Source of the DNA: Hyphomicrobiaceae bacterium
Lineage (GTDB): Bacteria > Pseudomonadota > Alphaproteobacteria > Rhizobiales > Hyphomicrobiaceae
NCBI GenBank assembly: GCA_030655135.1
Contig: JAURWC010000075.1
Coordinates: 239,501 to 303,500, forward strand
Direction of reading: 5' to 3'
Length of the DNA: 64,000 nucleotides
Position numbers and translations under genes: made by a program. The notes under the pieces are model-generated. The model made no database searches and was not told where the DNA came from. It was given only the letters and a program-made list of their open reading frames with translations. Below are positions 56,157 through 64,000 of this stretch, in pieces. Positions within the stretch are counted from its first letter, which is position 1. The number at the start of each line of letters is the position of its first letter.

Positions 56157-57017
56157 ATGGCAGAGCCTGTCACCATCTTCGAAGTGGCCCCGCGCGACGG
56201 CCTGCAGAACGAACGCGCCATCGTCGACACCGCCGAGAAAATCCGCCTGGTTGATCTGCTGACGGACTGCGGCTTCGCCAAGATCGAGGTGACGAGCTTC
56301 GTCTCGCCCAAGTGGGTGCCGCAGATGGCAGATGCCTCCGCTGTCATGTCTGGCATCGTGCGCCGCCCGGGCGTGCGCTATTCGGCGCTGGTGCCGAATT
56401 TCCACGGCTATGAAGCGGCCAAGGCAGCGGGCATCAGCGAGATTGCCGTCTTCGCCTCTGCCTCCGAGGGCTTCAGTGAAAAGAACATCAACTGCTCAAT
56501 CATGGAGAGCATGGCGCGCTACGCCATGGTGCTTGGTGCCGCGCACGCTGACGGCATTCCGGCCCGCGGCTATGTCAGCTGCGCGATCGCCTGTCCCTAT
56601 GACGGCGCGACCGATCCCGCCGTCGTGCTCGAAGTGGCCGGCCAGCTTCTGGAGCACGGCTGCTACGAAGTCTCGCTCGCCGACACGATCGGCGCCGGCA
56701 CGCCGCAAACGGTGGATGCCATGCTGCGCGAGGTGATGACCCACTTCCCCCCCGGCAAGTTTGCCGGTCATTTCCATGACACCGGCGGCCGCGCCCTCGA
56801 CAACATCGCCGTCTGCCTCGATCACGGCTTGCGTACGTTCGACGCCGCTGTCGGCGGCCTCGGCGGCTGTCCCTTCGCACCCGGCGCGCCCGGCAATGTA
56901 TCGACCGAAGCCGTCGTTGCGATGCTGGAGAGCCGCGGATTTTCGACCGGCATCAATCGCGCGAAGCTCAAAGGCGCGGCGGCCTTCGCGACCGGCCTGC
57001 GGGCTCAGGCCGCATGA
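56157..57017 (+). CDS. mvaB: Hydroxymethylglutaryl-CoA lyase
   Basis: This enzyme cleaves 3-hydroxy-3-methylglutaryl-CoA to acetyl-CoA and acetoacetate, the last step of leucine catabolism. The 286-residue TIM-barrel protein shows EVAPRDGLQNERAIVDTAEK, KIEVTSFVSPKWVPQMADA, FASASEGFSEKNINCS, ISCAIACPYDG-type text, SLADTIGAGTPQTV, FAGHFHDTGG (metal His) and the signature loop GGLGGCPFAPGAPGN with the active Cys. Its stop overlaps the next gene's ATG by 4 bases (ATGA), indicating coupling. Confidence 0.95.
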   Translation: MAEPVTIFEVAPRDGLQNERAIVDTAEKIRLVDLLTDCGFAKIEVTSFVSPKWVPQMADASAVMSGIVRRPGVRYSALVPNFHGYEAAKAAGISEIAVFASASEGFSEKNINCSIMESMARYAMVLGAAHADGIPARGYVSCAIACPYDGATDPAVVLEVAGQLLEHGCYEVSLADTIGAGTPQTVDAMLREVMTHFPPGKFAGHFHDTGGRALDNIAVCLDHGLRTFDAAVGGLGGCPFAPGAPGNVSTEAVVAMLESRGFSTGINRAKLKGAAAFATGLRAQAA

Positions 57018-57823
57018 GCTACGCCTCGATCCGCACCTCTGTCGACGATCGCGGCGTCGCGACGCTCGAACTGGCGCGACCGGAAAAGCACAACGCCCTC
57101 AACCCGGAGATGATTGCGGAACTGACGACAGCGGCGGCGCGGCTCGGCGCCGACGAAAGCGTGCGCGTTGTCGTTCTGCGCGGCCTCGGGAGTAACCAGG
57201 GAAGCAACGCGGGCGGCAGCTTCTGCGCGGGCGGCGATCTCGCTTGGATGCAGGCGCAGTTCACCGCCACGCGCCAGCAACGTCTGCGCGAAGCCCGTGC
57301 CCTCGCCGAAATGTTGCGCGCCTTGAACGAGCTGCCGAAGCCGCTGATTGGCGCCGTCCACGGCCCGGCCTACGGCGGCGGCGTCGGCTTGATGTCCGTC
57401 TGCGACGCCGTCATCGCCGTCGACACCGCGAAGTTCGGCCTCACCGAAACGCGCCTCGGCCTGATCCCGGCGACCATCGCCCCCTACGTCATCGCCCGCC
57501 TGGGCGAGGGCAGGGCGCGGCGCTTGGTCTTCTCGCCGCGCATCTGGACTGCCGCCGAAGCTCGTGATTTCGGCCTCGTCAGTGTGTTGACCGACGACGC
57601 CGGCTTCGAAGCAGCCCTGGCCGCCGAAGTGACGCCCTACCTCTCCGCGGCGCCCCAAGCCGTCGCCTCGGCAAAAGCGTTGGCGCGTGCGCTGGGCCCC
57701 ATCATCGATGACACAGTGATCTCCGCCACGATCGAACGTCTCGCCGACATGTGGGAAGGGGCGGAAGCGCAGGAAGGCGTCTCAGCCTTCCTCGAAAAAC
57801 GCAAACCGTGGTGGGTGGGATAA
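57014..57823 (+). CDS. liuC: Methylglutaconyl-CoA hydratase (enoyl-CoA hydratase family)
   Basis: This 269-residue crotonase-fold protein has LELARPEKHNALNPEMIAEL, an oxyanion loop SFCAGGDLAWMQ, AVHGPAYGGGVGLMSVCDAV and KFGLTETRLGLIPATIAPYV, then RRLVFSPRIWTAAEARDFGL. The text around it is typical of 3-methylglutaconyl-CoA hydratases in liu operons, which convert methylglutaconyl-CoA to HMG-CoA. The sequence alone would only give enoyl-CoA hydratase; context sets the substrate. It is the last gene of the operon, overlapping mvaB by 4 bases. Confidence 0.87.
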   Translation: MSYASIRTSVDDRGVATLELARPEKHNALNPEMIAELTTAAARLGADESVRVVVLRGLGSNQGSNAGGSFCAGGDLAWMQAQFTATRQQRLREARALAEMLRALNELPKPLIGAVHGPAYGGGVGLMSVCDAVIAVDTAKFGLTETRLGLIPATIAPYVIARLGEGRARRLVFSPRIWTAAEARDFGLVSVLTDDAGFEAALAAEVTPYLSAAPQAVASAKALARALGPIIDDTVISATIERLADMWEGAEAQEGVSAFLEKRKPWWVG

Positions 57824-57870
57824 ATCGTCGGAGCCGCCGACGTCAATTGTCGGCGTGGCCACTCCCGCAT

Positions 57871-57965
57871 TCTCCATGGCCGCCCTTGAGGCGGCCATCC
57901 AGGGGTTCTTGATGAACCGTCTCACGCGGGCCCCTGGATGGCAGGGTCAAGCCCTGCCATGGAGA
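57871..57965. repeat. Cloverleaf-like palindromic repeat element
   Basis: Outer arms TCTCCATGGC / GCCATGGAGA (10 bp, perfect) enclose three hairpins. These are GGCCGCC-CTTGA-GGCGGCC, CCATCCAGGGG (57895-57905) with CCCCTGGATGG (57931-57941), and GGCAGGG-TCAA-GCCCTGCC. Neighbouring stems share bases, so not all can form at once. The compact design suggests a dispersed structured repeat, but only one copy is in the window. Confidence 0.65.
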
Positions 57966-57985
57966 TGAGGGGGCATTCCAAAATG

Positions 57986-58013
57986 GCAAAACCCCCGCTC
58001 TTGCGAGCGAGGG
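57986..58013 (-). terminator. Rho-independent terminator of the SRPBCC-like gene
   Basis: On the minus strand CCCTCGCTC-GCAA-GAGCGGGGG forms a 9-bp stem (one mismatch/wobble) followed by TTTTG, 30 bases after the stop codon at 58043. Confidence 0.8.
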
Positions 58014-58042
58014 CCTGCGTATCGTCATATCGAAGGTGAAAC

Positions 58043-58555
58043 TTACTTCTTCACCTTGTCCTTCAGCGAGTCGATGCCGGCCTTGAAGATGCCGTCGATG
58101 ACGCTGCGGGCTTCCTTGGCATCCTTGCCGTCGGCGGCATCGTAGGTCGCAGCCCACACGAGGTTCACTTCGTCCTCGTCGTCATCATCGGGCGTCAGTG
58201 AGAACTGCGCTTCGTAGTTCTTCACCGGCAACGGGCTTTCGATGATCTGATATTTGTAGCTGCGGTCGGTCTTCGAGACGAGCTTCTCCTTGATCACCCC
58301 ACCATCCTTCAGGGTGAGCGTGCGGAACTCGTCGGCGCCGTCCTTGCTCTCTTCACACTTGGCAATCGCAGGGTGCCACTCGCTGATGGCGCACCAGCCG
58401 CCGACTTTGGCCCAGATGGCGGCGCCTTCTTCGGCAATCTTCTTGGCATCGACTTCGATTTCCAGCTTCTTACCGCTGGTAATGCCGGCGGCGCTTGCCG
58501 CCGATGCGACGGCCAAGACCGCTGCCGCGCTGATGATCGCAGTGATGAACTTCAT
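58043..58555 (-). CDS. Exported SRPBCC (START/polyketide-cyclase-like) protein
   Basis: This 170-residue protein has a signal peptide (FITAIISAAAVLAVASAASA). The mature domain begins KLEIEVDAKKIAEEGAAIWAKVG, then GWCAISEWHPAIAKCE, TLTLKDGGVIKEKLVSKTDR, YKYQIIESPLPVKNYEAQFS and LVWAATYDA, matching the SRPBCC hydrophobic-pocket fold. The C-terminus is a long helix ending DSLKDKVKK. The start is ATG 58555, with AGGGAG 7 bases upstream. Ligand and role are unknown. It follows the DAHP synthase gene on the same strand after 41 bases. Confidence 0.83.
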   Translation of the reverse strand: MKFITAIISAAAVLAVASAASAAGITSGKKLEIEVDAKKIAEEGAAIWAKVGGWCAISEWHPAIAKCEESKDGADEFRTLTLKDGGVIKEKLVSKTDRSYKYQIIESPLPVKNYEAQFSLTPDDDDEDEVNLVWAATYDAADGKDAKEARSVIDGIFKAGIDSLKDKVKK

Positions 58556-58596
58556 CTTGAACTCCCTAGACTGGCCGTCTGATGCGGCCAATGTTG

Positions 58597-59985
58597 TTAT
58601 GCCGAAACTGCTGCAGCAGGCGTTGGCAGGCCGCGCGCCTCGCGTTCCAGCTTCATGCGCTCGGCCACCAGGAACGCGAGTTCCAGCGATTGGTCGGCGT
58701 TGAGGCGTGGGTCGCAATGCGTGTGGTAGCGGTCCATCAGATCGGTCTCGCTGATGGCGGTGGCACCTCCTGTGCATTCCGTCACGTTCTGTCCGGTCAT
58801 CTCGACGTGGATGCCGCCGGCATGCGTGCCTTCGGCACGGTGCACGTCGAAGAACGTCTCGACTTCCTTCAGGATACGATCGAACGGCCGCGTCTTGTAG
58901 CCGTTTGTGGCCGAGATCGTGTTGCCGTGCATCGGGTCGCACGACCATACGACATGGCGACCCGCTTTCTTAACAGCGCGGATCAGCTTCGGCAGATGCT
59001 TGTCCGCCTTGTCGAAGCCGAAACGGCAGATCAGCGTCATACGGCCCGGTTCGTTCTTCGGATCGAGCGCATCGAGCAGCTTCAGCAGGCCATCCGGCTC
59101 CAGCGACGGGCCGCACTTCAGCCCCAGCGGGTTCTTGATGCCGCGCGCGTATTCGATGTGCGCATGATCGGGCTGGCGTGTGCGATCGCCGATCCAGATC
59201 ATGTGGCCGGACGTGGCGTAATGATCGCCGCTGGTCGAGTCACGGCGCGTCAGCGCTTCCTCGTAGCCCAGCAACAGAGCCTCGTGGCTCGTGTAGAAGC
59301 TCGTGGTGCGCAGCTGCGGGGTGTTGTCCGAGGTGATGCCGCACGCGCGCATGAAGCCCATCGTCTCGGTGATGCGGTCGGCAAGCTCCTGGTAGCGATG
59401 GCCCTGCGGGCTGTCCTTGACGAAGCCCATGTTCCACTGGTGCACGCGCTCCAGGTCGGCATAGCCGCCCGTCGCGAAGGCGCGGATCAGGTTCAGCGTC
59501 GCGGCTGACTGGCGGTACGCCTCGATTTGCCGGTGCGGATCGGGAATGCGCGCTTCCGGCGTGAACTCCGAACCGTTGATGATGTCGCCCCGATAGCTCG
59601 GCAGCTCCACGTCGCCCTTCTTCTCGTTGGGCGAGGAGCGCGGCTTGGCGAACTGCCCGGCGATGCGGCCGACCTTCACGACAGGCGAACCGCCCGCGTA
59701 CGTCAGGACGACGGCCATCTGCAGGAACACGCGGAAGAAGTCGCGGATATTGTCGGCGCGATGCTCCAGGAAGCTTTCGGCGCAATCGCCGCCCTGCAGC
59801 AGGAAGCCCTCGCCCTTGGCGACGGCGGCCAGCGTCTTCTTCAACTCACGCGCTTCGCCCGCGAACACGAGCGGCGGGAACGTCGCAAGCTTGGTTTCGA
59901 CGTCGGCGAGTGCCTTGGCGCTCGGATAATCCGGCACCTGGACGATGGGCTTTGATCGCCAGCTTTCAGGTGTCCACGCTGCCAT
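58597..59985 (-). CDS. 3-Deoxy-7-phosphoheptulonate (DAHP) synthase, class II
   Basis: This enzyme condenses phosphoenolpyruvate with erythrose 4-phosphate, the first step of aromatic amino acid synthesis. The 462-residue class II (plant/actinobacterial type) protein has the N-terminal [38 protein letters not shown] (metal Cys), [73 protein letters not shown] and [13 protein letters not shown], and ends in [19 protein letters not shown]. The start is ATG 59985. It stands between folA and the SRPBCC-like gene on the minus strand. Confidence 0.95.
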   Translation of the reverse strand: MAAWTPESWRSKPIVQVPDYPSAKALADVETKLATFPPLVFAGEARELKKTLAAVAKGEGFLLQGGDCAESFLEHRADNIRDFFRVFLQMAVVLTYAGGSPVVKVGRIAGQFAKPRSSPNEKKGDVELPSYRGDIINGSEFTPEARIPDPHRQIEAYRQSAATLNLIRAFATGGYADLERVHQWNMGFVKDSPQGHRYQELADRITETMGFMRACGITSDNTPQLRTTSFYTSHEALLLGYEEALTRRDSTSGDHYATSGHMIWIGDRTRQPDHAHIEYARGIKNPLGLKCGPSLEPDGLLKLLDALDPKNEPGRMTLICRFGFDKADKHLPKLIRAVKKAGRHVVWSCDPMHGNTISATNGYKTRPFDRILKEVETFFDVHRAEGTHAGGIHVEMTGQNVTECTGGATAISETDLMDRYHTHCDPRLNADQSLELAFLVAERMKLEREARGLPTPAAAVSA

Positions 59986-60126
59986 GACTTGCTACTCCGT
60001 AGATAAACGGGCGGGCCGCAGCCCGCCGGAATGGGCCAGTTTTCCGGGCTTATAGGCCATTCGCCGCAGCAGTACCAGCCAATGCGTGCGGCCCTGCTGA
60101 GGTGAAGAATGTGGGGTTCAAAAGCG

Positions 60127-60696
60127 TTAACCGTTAGCCCTGTCGAGGATCCGCAGGGTCGCGGCAAACTCATCCTTTTCACCTCGCGGAAGGGCCTCAC
60201 GCGAGACCTCCCGCCACGCCCCGGTCTCGAAGGGCGGAAAATAGACGTCGCCCGGCACGCTGGCCTCCACGTCCGTCCAGTAAATGCGATCCGCCCGGTC
60301 TAGCAGTTCAGCGAAGATCCGCGCGCCGCCGATCACCATGATTTCATCCACGCCGCGCCGGTGGGCACAGTCCTGCGCGAGCGCAAGGGCCGCCGCGAGA
60401 TCGCGCGCCGGTAGAGCCCCCTCCGGCGCGAACGCGGCGTCGCGCGTCACCACAATATTATCACGCCCGTCGAGAGCCTTGGGTAGGGAGTCCCAAGTCT
60501 TGCGGCCCATGATCAGCGGCTTACCCATCGTGAGCCTACGGAACATCTTTAGATCGGAGCTGAGCCGCCAGGGCAGGCCGCCGTCGCGGCCAATCACGCC
60601 ATTTTGGGCTACGGCGACAACGAATGACAGGCGTATCGGCAAGGTGCTACGAACCCTCTTGTTAACGTGATCACAACCGCGCTGCGCACGTAACAT
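60127..60696 (-). CDS. folA: Dihydrofolate reductase
   Basis: This enzyme reduces dihydrofolate to tetrahydrofolate with NADPH. It carries LSFVVAVAQNGVIGRDGGLPW, then RLSSDLKMFRRLTMGKPLIMG, RKTWDSLPKALDGRDNIVVT, IMVIGGARIFAELLDRADRI and DVYFPPFETGAWREV. From ATG 60696 it has 189 residues, somewhat long. A TTG at 60642 behind AGAGGG would give 171, the usual length, and could be the true start. It is divergent from the receiver gene at 60756. Confidence 0.93.
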   Translation of the reverse strand: MLRAQRGCDHVNKRVRSTLPIRLSFVVAVAQNGVIGRDGGLPWRLSSDLKMFRRLTMGKPLIMGRKTWDSLPKALDGRDNIVVTRDAAFAPEGALPARDLAAALALAQDCAHRRGVDEIMVIGGARIFAELLDRADRIYWTDVEASVPGDVYFPPFETGAWREVSREALPRGEKDEFAATLRILDRANG

Positions 60697-60755
60697 AGTC
60701 GGCGGCTCGCCTTTGGACTACATGTTCCCGATCTCGTCGAATGGAGAGCTGAACC

Positions 60756-61118
60756 GTGGCAGGCAAGCGCATTTTCGTGGCGGAGGATGAAACGCTTATC
60801 GCCATGGTGCTGGAAGACATGATTGCGGAACTCGGCTTTGAACTCGCGGCCAGCGCGCCCTCGTTGTCGAAGGCAATGAACTTCGTCGCTTCGTCACATC
60901 CGATAGACGCTGCAATCCTGGATATTGAGCTGAATGATGAAAAGAGCTGGCCCATAGCCGACGCGCTCATGAGGCGGCAGGTGCCGTTCGCTTTTTCAAC
61001 CGGTCATGGGCGAGATGCCGACGTCGATCCCCGCTTTGCCAATGCTCCGATATTAGATAAGCCGTTCGACACGGCGGCCCTCGGCGATGTGCTGGCGCAA
61101 TTGCTCGACCGGCGTTGA
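60756..61118 (+). CDS. Single-domain response regulator receiver protein
   Basis: This 120-residue stand-alone CheY-like receiver has acidic pocket AEDETLIA, phospho-acceptor DAAILDIELND (Asp about residue 56), Thr/Ser switch FAFSTGHG and the conserved Lys in LDKPFDTAAL. No output domain is present. The start is GTG 60756 with GGAGAG 8 bases upstream. The cognate kinase is not adjacent. Lone receivers of this type in alphaproteobacteria often take part in HWE-kinase or stress phosphorelays, which here is only a suggestion. Confidence 0.85.
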   Translation: MAGKRIFVAEDETLIAMVLEDMIAELGFELAASAPSLSKAMNFVASSHPIDAAILDIELNDEKSWPIADALMRRQVPFAFSTGHGRDADVDPRFANAPILDKPFDTAALGDVLAQLLDRR

Positions 61119-61266
61119 GGAAGGCCTTTGCAAGACGTAATGAGGTCACACAAGCGCGGCCGCGCTGCCACAGCCGCAATTCGCTAAGATTTTGATTACC
61201 GACATTTTTCTGCCCTTTTAACCATGCCGTATGGCCCTCGTACTGGGGTATGTTCGAGGGAGAGAC

Positions 61267-62328
61267 ATGGGGCAGGTATTTGGTCGTGGCGTCGAGACGC
61301 CACTGCGCACGCGTTTGTTAATCGCAACCGCTGTCGCCGCTGTTGCCGGGTTGCCGCTCTCCGCGAACGCCGCCCCGCCCAGCTGCAAGTCCATCACCAA
61401 GGGCACGCTTGACGTTGAGCTGCCGGCCGGCCAGCGGTCCTCGCGCATGGTGCGTCTGGCTCAGGGTGAAACGGTCAACTTCTCGATCCACAGCGGCGCC
61501 TCGGGTGCAACCGTCACGCTCGTCAGCGGCAGCGGCGCGCCACAGACACTGCTCGCAGCAAACTCCGGCGGCATGGCCACCTACTGCGCTCCCGCCACTG
61601 CAACTTACGTCTTCGTCATCGAAGCCGGCCGCGACAACCTGACGTCGGTTAGCGCCAACTGCACGTCGGCTGGCGGCTCGGCCCGGCCGGAATCGGCTAC
61701 GGCACGGTCGGAAGTCGACTTGGCGCAGATCGAAGCCGATGCAGAAGGCCTGTCCCGCCGCTCTGCCTTCTCGCTTGGCTTGTCCGAGTTCGTGGCCTCG
61801 ACCAAGACGGCCGACACGCCAATCCACCAGTGGACCGGTGACAACGCTATCCTGACATCCACGGTCGATACCGCCGGGTCGGATGATGATACCGCCAGCG
61901 CTGCCGCCCTGAGCTTCAGCACCAACGCCGAGATCGGGCCCGACGATCTGGCTGATGTTTTAACCCGCATGAGCCGGGTCTCCGGCGCTGAAGGCGCAGC
62001 CGACACCGAAACCCAAACGGCTATGGCATGGTCGGCGATCCTGGCTCCGGGCTTGTCGTTTGCACCTGCGCCCCAGCAGACGGCGTCGGCAACCAAGCGC
62101 TCCGCTCGCAAGGAGACGCAGGTGGCTTCGATGGACGCCACGCCCGCCGTCGAGGAATGGTGGGTCACGCATCTCCACGACGACCGCGAAGCTGAGGCGC
62201 CGGCAACGGAGACCGCCGTGCTACGCCGCGACGCGGTGGCCTCGAACACGTTCTCGACGCCGCCGATGGCGCTGGGCGGGTTCATCCCGCCGGCCGACGT
62301 GCTTCCCGCCACGCAGCCCGCCCGCTAG
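61267..62328 (+). CDS. Exported protein of unknown function
   Basis: This 353-residue protein has a signal peptide (about residues 16-36, LLIATAVAAVAGLPLSANA). A domain of about 100 residues with two Cys follows (SCKSITKGTLDVELPAGQ... TYCAPATATYVFVIEAGRD), like a small beta-sandwich. The rest is low-complexity Ala/Thr/Ser/Glu-rich sequence ending in Pro-rich text (SNTFSTPPMALGGFIPPADV). ATG 61267 has GAGGGAGAG immediately upstream; an upstream in-frame ATG at 61231 is less likely. The family is not recognised; a periplasmic or surface location is inferred. Confidence 0.72.
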   Translation: MGQVFGRGVETPLRTRLLIATAVAAVAGLPLSANAAPPSCKSITKGTLDVELPAGQRSSRMVRLAQGETVNFSIHSGASGATVTLVSGSGAPQTLLAANSGGMATYCAPATATYVFVIEAGRDNLTSVSANCTSAGGSARPESATARSEVDLAQIEADAEGLSRRSAFSLGLSEFVASTKTADTPIHQWTGDNAILTSTVDTAGSDDDTASAAALSFSTNAEIGPDDLADVLTRMSRVSGAEGAADTETQTAMAWSAILAPGLSFAPAPQQTASATKRSARKETQVASMDATPAVEEWWVTHLHDDREAEAPATETAVLRRDAVASNTFSTPPMALGGFIPPADVLPATQPAR

Positions 62329-62377
62329 AGCGCTCGGGCTAGGCAAGCCGGGGCGCGCAGCGCGGCGCCCAAACGCC

Positions 62378-63172
62378 TTACGCGATACCGCGCAGAATGC
62401 CGCCTTCTACGCGCAGGGCGGCACCGTTCGTGGCCGAAGCCTCCTTCGAGGCCACGTAGACCACCATATTGGCGACTTCCTCGACGCTGGCAAAACGCTG
62501 GATCAGCGACGAACCGCGGTGCTCCTTCACGAAGCTGTCTGCCATGGCCTCCGCGGAACCGCCGGCTTGCGTCGCCATCGCGCCAAGAAAGTCCGACACG
62601 CCGTCGGACAGCGTCGGCCCGGGCAGCACGGAGTTGACCGTGACGGCCGTGCCGGAGGTCAGCTCCGCCAGTCCGCGTGAAACGGCCAGCTGCGCCGTCT
62701 TGGTGAAGCCGTAATGGATCATCTCCTTCGGGATATTGATCGCCGACTCCGACGAGATGAAAACGATGCGGCCCCAATTCCGCTTCAGCATGCCGGGCAT
62801 CAGCGCCCGCGACAGACGTACGCCCGATAGGACATTCGTTTCGAACATGCGCGTCCAATCGGCGTCAGGAATGTCGAAGAAATCTTTCGGCTCGAAGATG
62901 CCGGCGTTGTTGATCAGGATATCCACATCCGCAACGGCTGCGGCCAGCGCATCGCAGCCCGCTGCCGTCGACACGTCGGCCGCAACGCCTCGCACGTCCG
63001 CGCCGCTCACGGCCGCTTTCACCTCGGCGATCGCCTTGTCCACCGTCGCTTGCTTACGACCATTGACGATGACGCTGGCGCCGCTGCCGGCCAGGCCTTT
63101 GGCGATCGCAAGGCCAATGCCCGCGGTCGAGCCGGTGACGAGAGCTGTCTTGCCGGTCAGGTCGATCTTCAT
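62378..63172 (-). CDS. Short-chain dehydrogenase/reductase (SDR) family oxidoreductase
   Basis: This 264-residue classical SDR has the cofactor motif ALVTGSTAGIGLAIAKGLA (TGxxxGIG), with an Asn-Gly-Arg at the second strand end favouring NADP(H). It has INNAGIF, the active-site Ser in IVFISSESAI and a YGFTK (YxxxK) catalytic pair, and ends in TNGAALRVEGGI. The start is ATG 63172 with AAGGAG 8 bases upstream. The substrate cannot be told from sequence. It is divergent from the aminoglycoside-phosphotransferase-like gene. Confidence 0.9.
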   Translation of the reverse strand: MKIDLTGKTALVTGSTAGIGLAIAKGLAGSGASVIVNGRKQATVDKAIAEVKAAVSGADVRGVAADVSTAAGCDALAAAVADVDILINNAGIFEPKDFFDIPDADWTRMFETNVLSGVRLSRALMPGMLKRNWGRIVFISSESAINIPKEMIHYGFTKTAQLAVSRGLAELTSGTAVTVNSVLPGPTLSDGVSDFLGAMATQAGGSAEAMADSFVKEHRGSSLIQRFASVEEVANMVVYVASKEASATNGAALRVEGGILRGIA

Positions 63173-63262
63173 CGTGACACTCCTTGGACGTTGGCGAATG
63201 GTCGCCATATAGGGTCGCAATAGTCTGCCCTCCAAGGCGCCTGCGGCAAACAGAAGAGAGCT

Positions 63263-64000
63263 ATGCAGCAACGGCCCCTGATAGACTTCGCACCCTACCT
63301 GCGCCGGTGGGCGTTGCAAGCCGATGGCGCGCCCTTTGCGTCGTTGGCGGGCACCCTCATGCCGGTCTTGCACGCCGGCGCGCCCGCGATGCTGAAGATC
63401 TCGCACGAGCCCGATGAAATCTTTGGCGCCGGCGCGATGCAGTGGTGGGACGGCGAGGGCGCGGCCCGCGTGTTGGCGCACGACGGCGAGGCGCTTTTGA
63501 TGGAGCGCGCGACGGGCTCGCGCTCGCTCGTCACAATGGTGCGCGATGGCCAAGACGACGACGCCTCGCGCATCATCTGCGGGGTCGCAGCGCAGCTGCA
63601 CGCTCCCCGGCCGAAACCGCTGCCGCCATTGAAGCCGATGGTTCATTGGTTTGCCGCGCTTCCACTCGGCGCGCCGCAATACGGCGGCATCGTTGCGCGG
63701 GCCGCGGCGACACTGGAACAGCTCCTCGCATTTCCGCGCGACGTGACGCAGCTTCACGGCGACCTGCATCACGAGAACGTTCTAGATGGCGGCCAGCACC
63801 GCGGCTGGCTCGCCATCGACCCCAAGGGACTGCTCGGCGATCGCGGCTATGACTTCGCCAACATCGTCTGCAATCCGGAACGCGATCTCGATATCGTCAC
63901 TTCGCCGGGTCGTCTGCTTCGCCAAGCCGGTGTCATCGCGGAGGCGGCTGGCTACGAACGGCGCCGGCTGCTGCAATGGATCCTCGCCTACGCCGGCCTC
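63263..64000 (+). CDS. Aminoglycoside phosphotransferase (APH(6)/streptomycin kinase-like), 3' end outside window
   Basis: This is an open frame from ATG 63263 (AGAGAG upstream) to the right edge, 246 residues seen. Kinase motifs are MLKISHEPDE (ATP-binding Lys), the catalytic loop TQLHGDLHHENVL and the metal site GWLAIDPKGLLGDRGYDFAN, characteristic of the APH(6)/hydroxyurea-resistance kinase family. Such enzymes phosphorylate streptomycin, though many chromosomal members have other or unknown substrates. The C-terminus is cut by the window. Confidence 0.85.
   Translation, partial: MQQRPLIDFAPYLRRWALQADGAPFASLAGTLMPVLHAGAPAMLKISHEPDEIFGAGAMQWWDGEGAARVLAHDGEALLMERATGSRSLVTMVRDGQDDDASRIICGVAAQLHAPRPKPLPPLKPMVHWFAALPLGAPQYGGIVARAAATLEQLLAFPRDVTQLHGDLHHENVLDGGQHRGWLAIDPKGLLGDRGYDFANIVCNPERDLDIVTSPGRLLRQAGVIAEAAGYERRRLLQWILAYAGL

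Noticed and set aside
63442-63852. 136-codon plus-strand frame rich in Arg/Ala
   Set aside because: It lies in another frame of the aminoglycoside-phosphotransferase-like gene, whose own frame from 63263 carries the kinase motifs and runs off the window edge.

Overview
The window is high-GC bacterial chromosome with compact, mostly co-directional gene blocks. Gene content points to Alphaproteobacteria, order Hyphomicrobiales (rhizobia and Hyphomicrobium relatives). Supporting markers are a block of DUF2948-hisD-UPF0262-LMW phosphatase with yacG/maf nearby, two Porin_2-type porins, GGAAC-N16/17-CGTT (EcfG-type) promoters beside a NepR-like gene, class II DAHP synthase and a leucine (liu) catabolic operon. 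No plasmid, phage, IS element, CRISPR array or rRNA operon was seen. The one RNA gene found is tRNA-Phe(GAA).

Layout. 1-5.3 kb: the 3' end of a class A penicillin-binding protein, prfB with its programmed +1 frameshift, a small toxin-antitoxin-like pair (zeta-type kinase), and uvrD. 5.6-12.1 kb: a large AsmA protein, a shortened DUF1810 protein and a PAS-PAS hybrid histidine kinase. 12.4-18.6 kb: carboxynorspermidine dehydrogenase and decarboxylase, forming the alternative polyamine route, separated by a soluble chemoreceptor, an exported small protein and an AraC regulator. 18.7-24.9 kb: yacG and maf, a cAMP module (Crp-type regulator and membrane adenylate cyclase), then the phosphatase-UPF0262-hisD-DUF2948 operon on the minus strand.

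25-34 kb is the most unusual region. An outer-membrane barrel gene is followed by a four-gene type I secretion locus. It encodes a Pro/Cys-rich, Asn/Asp/Leu-repeat protein, a second Gly/Asp/Leu-rich protein, an ABC exporter with a long extra N-terminus, and a HlyD adaptor. A convergent orphan LuxR-type regulator lies beside it. Neither candidate substrate shows RTX nonapeptides. 34-40 kb looks like a general-stress island. It holds a sorbosone-dehydrogenase-like enzyme with a low-affinity iron permease family gene, an exported hydrolase, small proteins, topoisomerase IB and a NepR-like anti-sigma gene, with two perfect and two near-perfect EcfG-type promoters.

40-51 kb: tRNA-Phe, recJ, a sulfate-binding protein followed by a Cys-rich 36-codon leader-like ORF and a small hydrolase, two paralogous porins, a secreted lipase, a DUF4166 protein and an S41 peptidase. 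51-58 kb: a tight five-gene leucine/isovalerate operon (isovaleryl-CoA dehydrogenase, both methylcrotonyl-CoA carboxylase subunits, HMG-CoA lyase, methylglutaconyl-CoA hydratase), followed by a cloverleaf-like palindromic repeat. 58-64 kb: an exported SRPBCC-like protein, DAHP synthase, folA, a lone receiver protein, an exported protein of unknown function, an SDR and an aminoglycoside-phosphotransferase-like gene cut by the window edge.

All calls come from reading the sequence and recalling family signatures. No database search was run.
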